From Paracoccaceae bacterium (lineage in GTDB: Bacteria > Pseudomonadota > Alphaproteobacteria > Rhodobacterales > Rhodobacteraceae): a stretch of 6,721 bases of DNA. Shown here one piece after another: positions 5,974-6,721 of this stretch. The notes beneath the pieces were generated by a model. That model saw nothing but the letters and a program-made list of their open reading frames with translations, made no database searches and was not told where the DNA came from. The stretch lies in NCBI GenBank assembly GCA_009920815.1, contig RFZH01000129.1:1-6721 (forward strand), in the 5' to 3' direction. Numbering within the stretch: position 1 is the first letter of the stretch; each line of letters starts with the position of its first letter. The translations under genes and the position numbers were made by a program.

Positions 5974-6639
5974 ATGCGATTTCTTTTGGTCGAAGATAAT
6001 ATTGACTTGGCTCAAACGGTTTTGGATCGGTTGGGTATGGATGGCCATGCAGTAGATTGGGCGGCTTCGTTGTTGACCGCATGGGATTTTCTGGCCGTCG
6101 CGCAGTACGATGTTATTTTTCTTGATGTCATGCTGCCTGATGGGGATGGCCGGGATTTTCTGGCGCAATTCAGGCGGACAAGGAATGAAACACCTGTGAT
6201 CGTGATGACGGCGCGGTCTGCGATAAGTGATCGTGTTGCGCTCTTGGATACTGGGGCAGATGACTATATCACCAAACCTTTTGATTTCAATGAATTAGAG
6301 GCACGTGTGCGCGCAGTCGTCCGTCGGCGTCAAGGGGCTGCAACCAATCATCGTAGTTTCGGTGATCTTATCTATAACCCTGCAAACGCCACCGTTTCTG
6401 TCGCTGGTGTGCAGCAGGAGCTGCGTAATCGTGAACTGAGACTATTTGAAATACTCATTGGCAATCCTGAGCATATTTTTTCCAAAGCTCAGCTGGTTGA
6501 TAGATTGTTTTCATCTACTGAAGAAATCAGTGAAAATGCAATCGAGGTCTATATAGCGCGACTGCGAAAAAAGATTGATGGCAGTGTTACGCGCATCGAA
6601 ACGGTCCGGGGCATCGGCTATCGATTGATTAAAACATGA
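5974..6639 (+). CDS. tctD: TctD-like OmpR-family response regulator
   Basis: A DNA-binding response regulator, 221 residues and complete. The receiver domain (about 1-115) shows E7/D8, phospho-acceptor D51 in FLDVMLPDGDG, T79 in VMTARSA, and Y98 and K101 in DDYITKPF. The winged-helix domain (about 125-220) contains NRELRLFEILI, the recognition stretch NAIEVYIARLRKKID and the closing IETVRGIGYRL. Compared from memory, the sequence follows TctD, the activator of tctCBA: TARSAISDRV, DDYITKPFDFNELEARVRA, and the late block with STEEIS-ENAIEVYIARLRKKI. Divergent placement beside tctC supports that role. Its stop overlaps the kinase start as ATGA. Only a poor ribosome binding site (GGAT about seven bases upstream) precedes the ATG, and the start codon touches a copy of the putative operator, so autoregulation is plausible. 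The general class is certain; the TctD name rests on similarity plus context. Confidence 0.93.
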   Translation: MRFLLVEDNIDLAQTVLDRLGMDGHAVDWAASLLTAWDFLAVAQYDVIFLDVMLPDGDGRDFLAQFRRTRNETPVIVMTARSAISDRVALLDTGADDYITKPFDFNELEARVRAVVRRRQGAATNHRSFGDLIYNPANATVSVAGVQQELRNRELRLFEILIGNPEHIFSKAQLVDRLFSSTEEISENAIEVYIARLRKKIDGSVTRIETVRGIGYRLIKT

Positions 6640-6721
6640 TGCCATTGTTTTCAGAAACAGGATCAATTCGAACCAAACTCTTGGTGTCCTTGTTCTTGAT
6701 GTCTGTGACGCTCGCGGCTCT
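6636..6721 (+). CDS. tctE: TctE-like sensor histidine kinase, first 28 codons (runs off right edge)
   Basis: Only the first 28 codons are in the window. The ATG at 6636 overlaps the regulator stop (ATGA), and a second ATG follows directly at 6639 in the same frame. The residues MMPLFSETGSIRTKLLVSLFLMSVTLAA show a short cytosolic start with the SIRTKLL motif usual just before the first membrane helix of TctE-type kinases, then the beginning of that helix. It is expected to be the membrane sensor that phosphorylates the TctD-like regulator in response to the external carboxylate. No sensor or catalytic domain can be inspected here, so the call depends on operon position and the N-terminal motif. 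Confidence 0.8.
   Translation, partial: MMPLFSETGSIRTKLLVSLFLMSVTLAA

Noticed and set aside
5870..6168. Two short minus-strand open frames across the tctC/tctD gap
   Set aside because: They run through the operator region and antisense to the receiver domain of the TctD-like regulator, with no domain or initiation signal.

Overview
The window reads as a chromosomal segment of an alphaproteobacterium with moderate to low GC, most likely a marine Rhodobacterales-like lineage. That placement is an inference from protein style and gene content; no rRNA or other lineage marker is present. Almost every base lies in a gene or a short regulatory gap, and no gene-free stretch exceeds 300 bases. I see no tRNA, rRNA, CRISPR array or insertion sequence.

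The core is a minus-strand operon read from about 5857 down to 1317. It encodes a tripartite tricarboxylate transporter (TTT): tctC (periplasmic binding protein), tctB (small membrane subunit) and tctA (large membrane subunit). These are followed by a DUF1446/AtuA-family protein of unknown reaction and by the remains of a small DUF4387 (AtuA-related) gene. The genes are tightly packed: GTGA overlap C/B, 10-base gap B/A carrying a Shine-Dalgarno, TAATG junction A/AtuA, and 8-base overlap AtuA/DUF4387. The transporter would import a carboxylate, and the AtuA/DUF4387 pair probably acts on it or on a derivative. The DUF4387 gene appears broken by an internal deletion that shifts frame: its N-terminal half and its C-terminal half are both recognisable but lie in different frames.

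Divergent from tctC, on the plus strand, is a TctD-like response regulator (5974-6639). It overlaps the start of its sensor kinase (tctE-like, cut off by the window end). The 116-base region between tctC and tctD holds a 7-4-7 tandem repeat of the type bound by OmpR/PhoB-family regulators. It resembles a Pho box and is a good candidate control site for both transcription units.

Downstream of the transporter operon, on the minus strand after a 98-base AT-rich gap, lies a second and distinct OmpR-family two-component system: a complete response regulator (523-1218) and the N-terminal part of its sensor kinase (from 551 off the left edge). The transporter operon is therefore flanked by two different two-component systems. 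Only the right-hand one has the arrangement and sequence style expected for TTT control.
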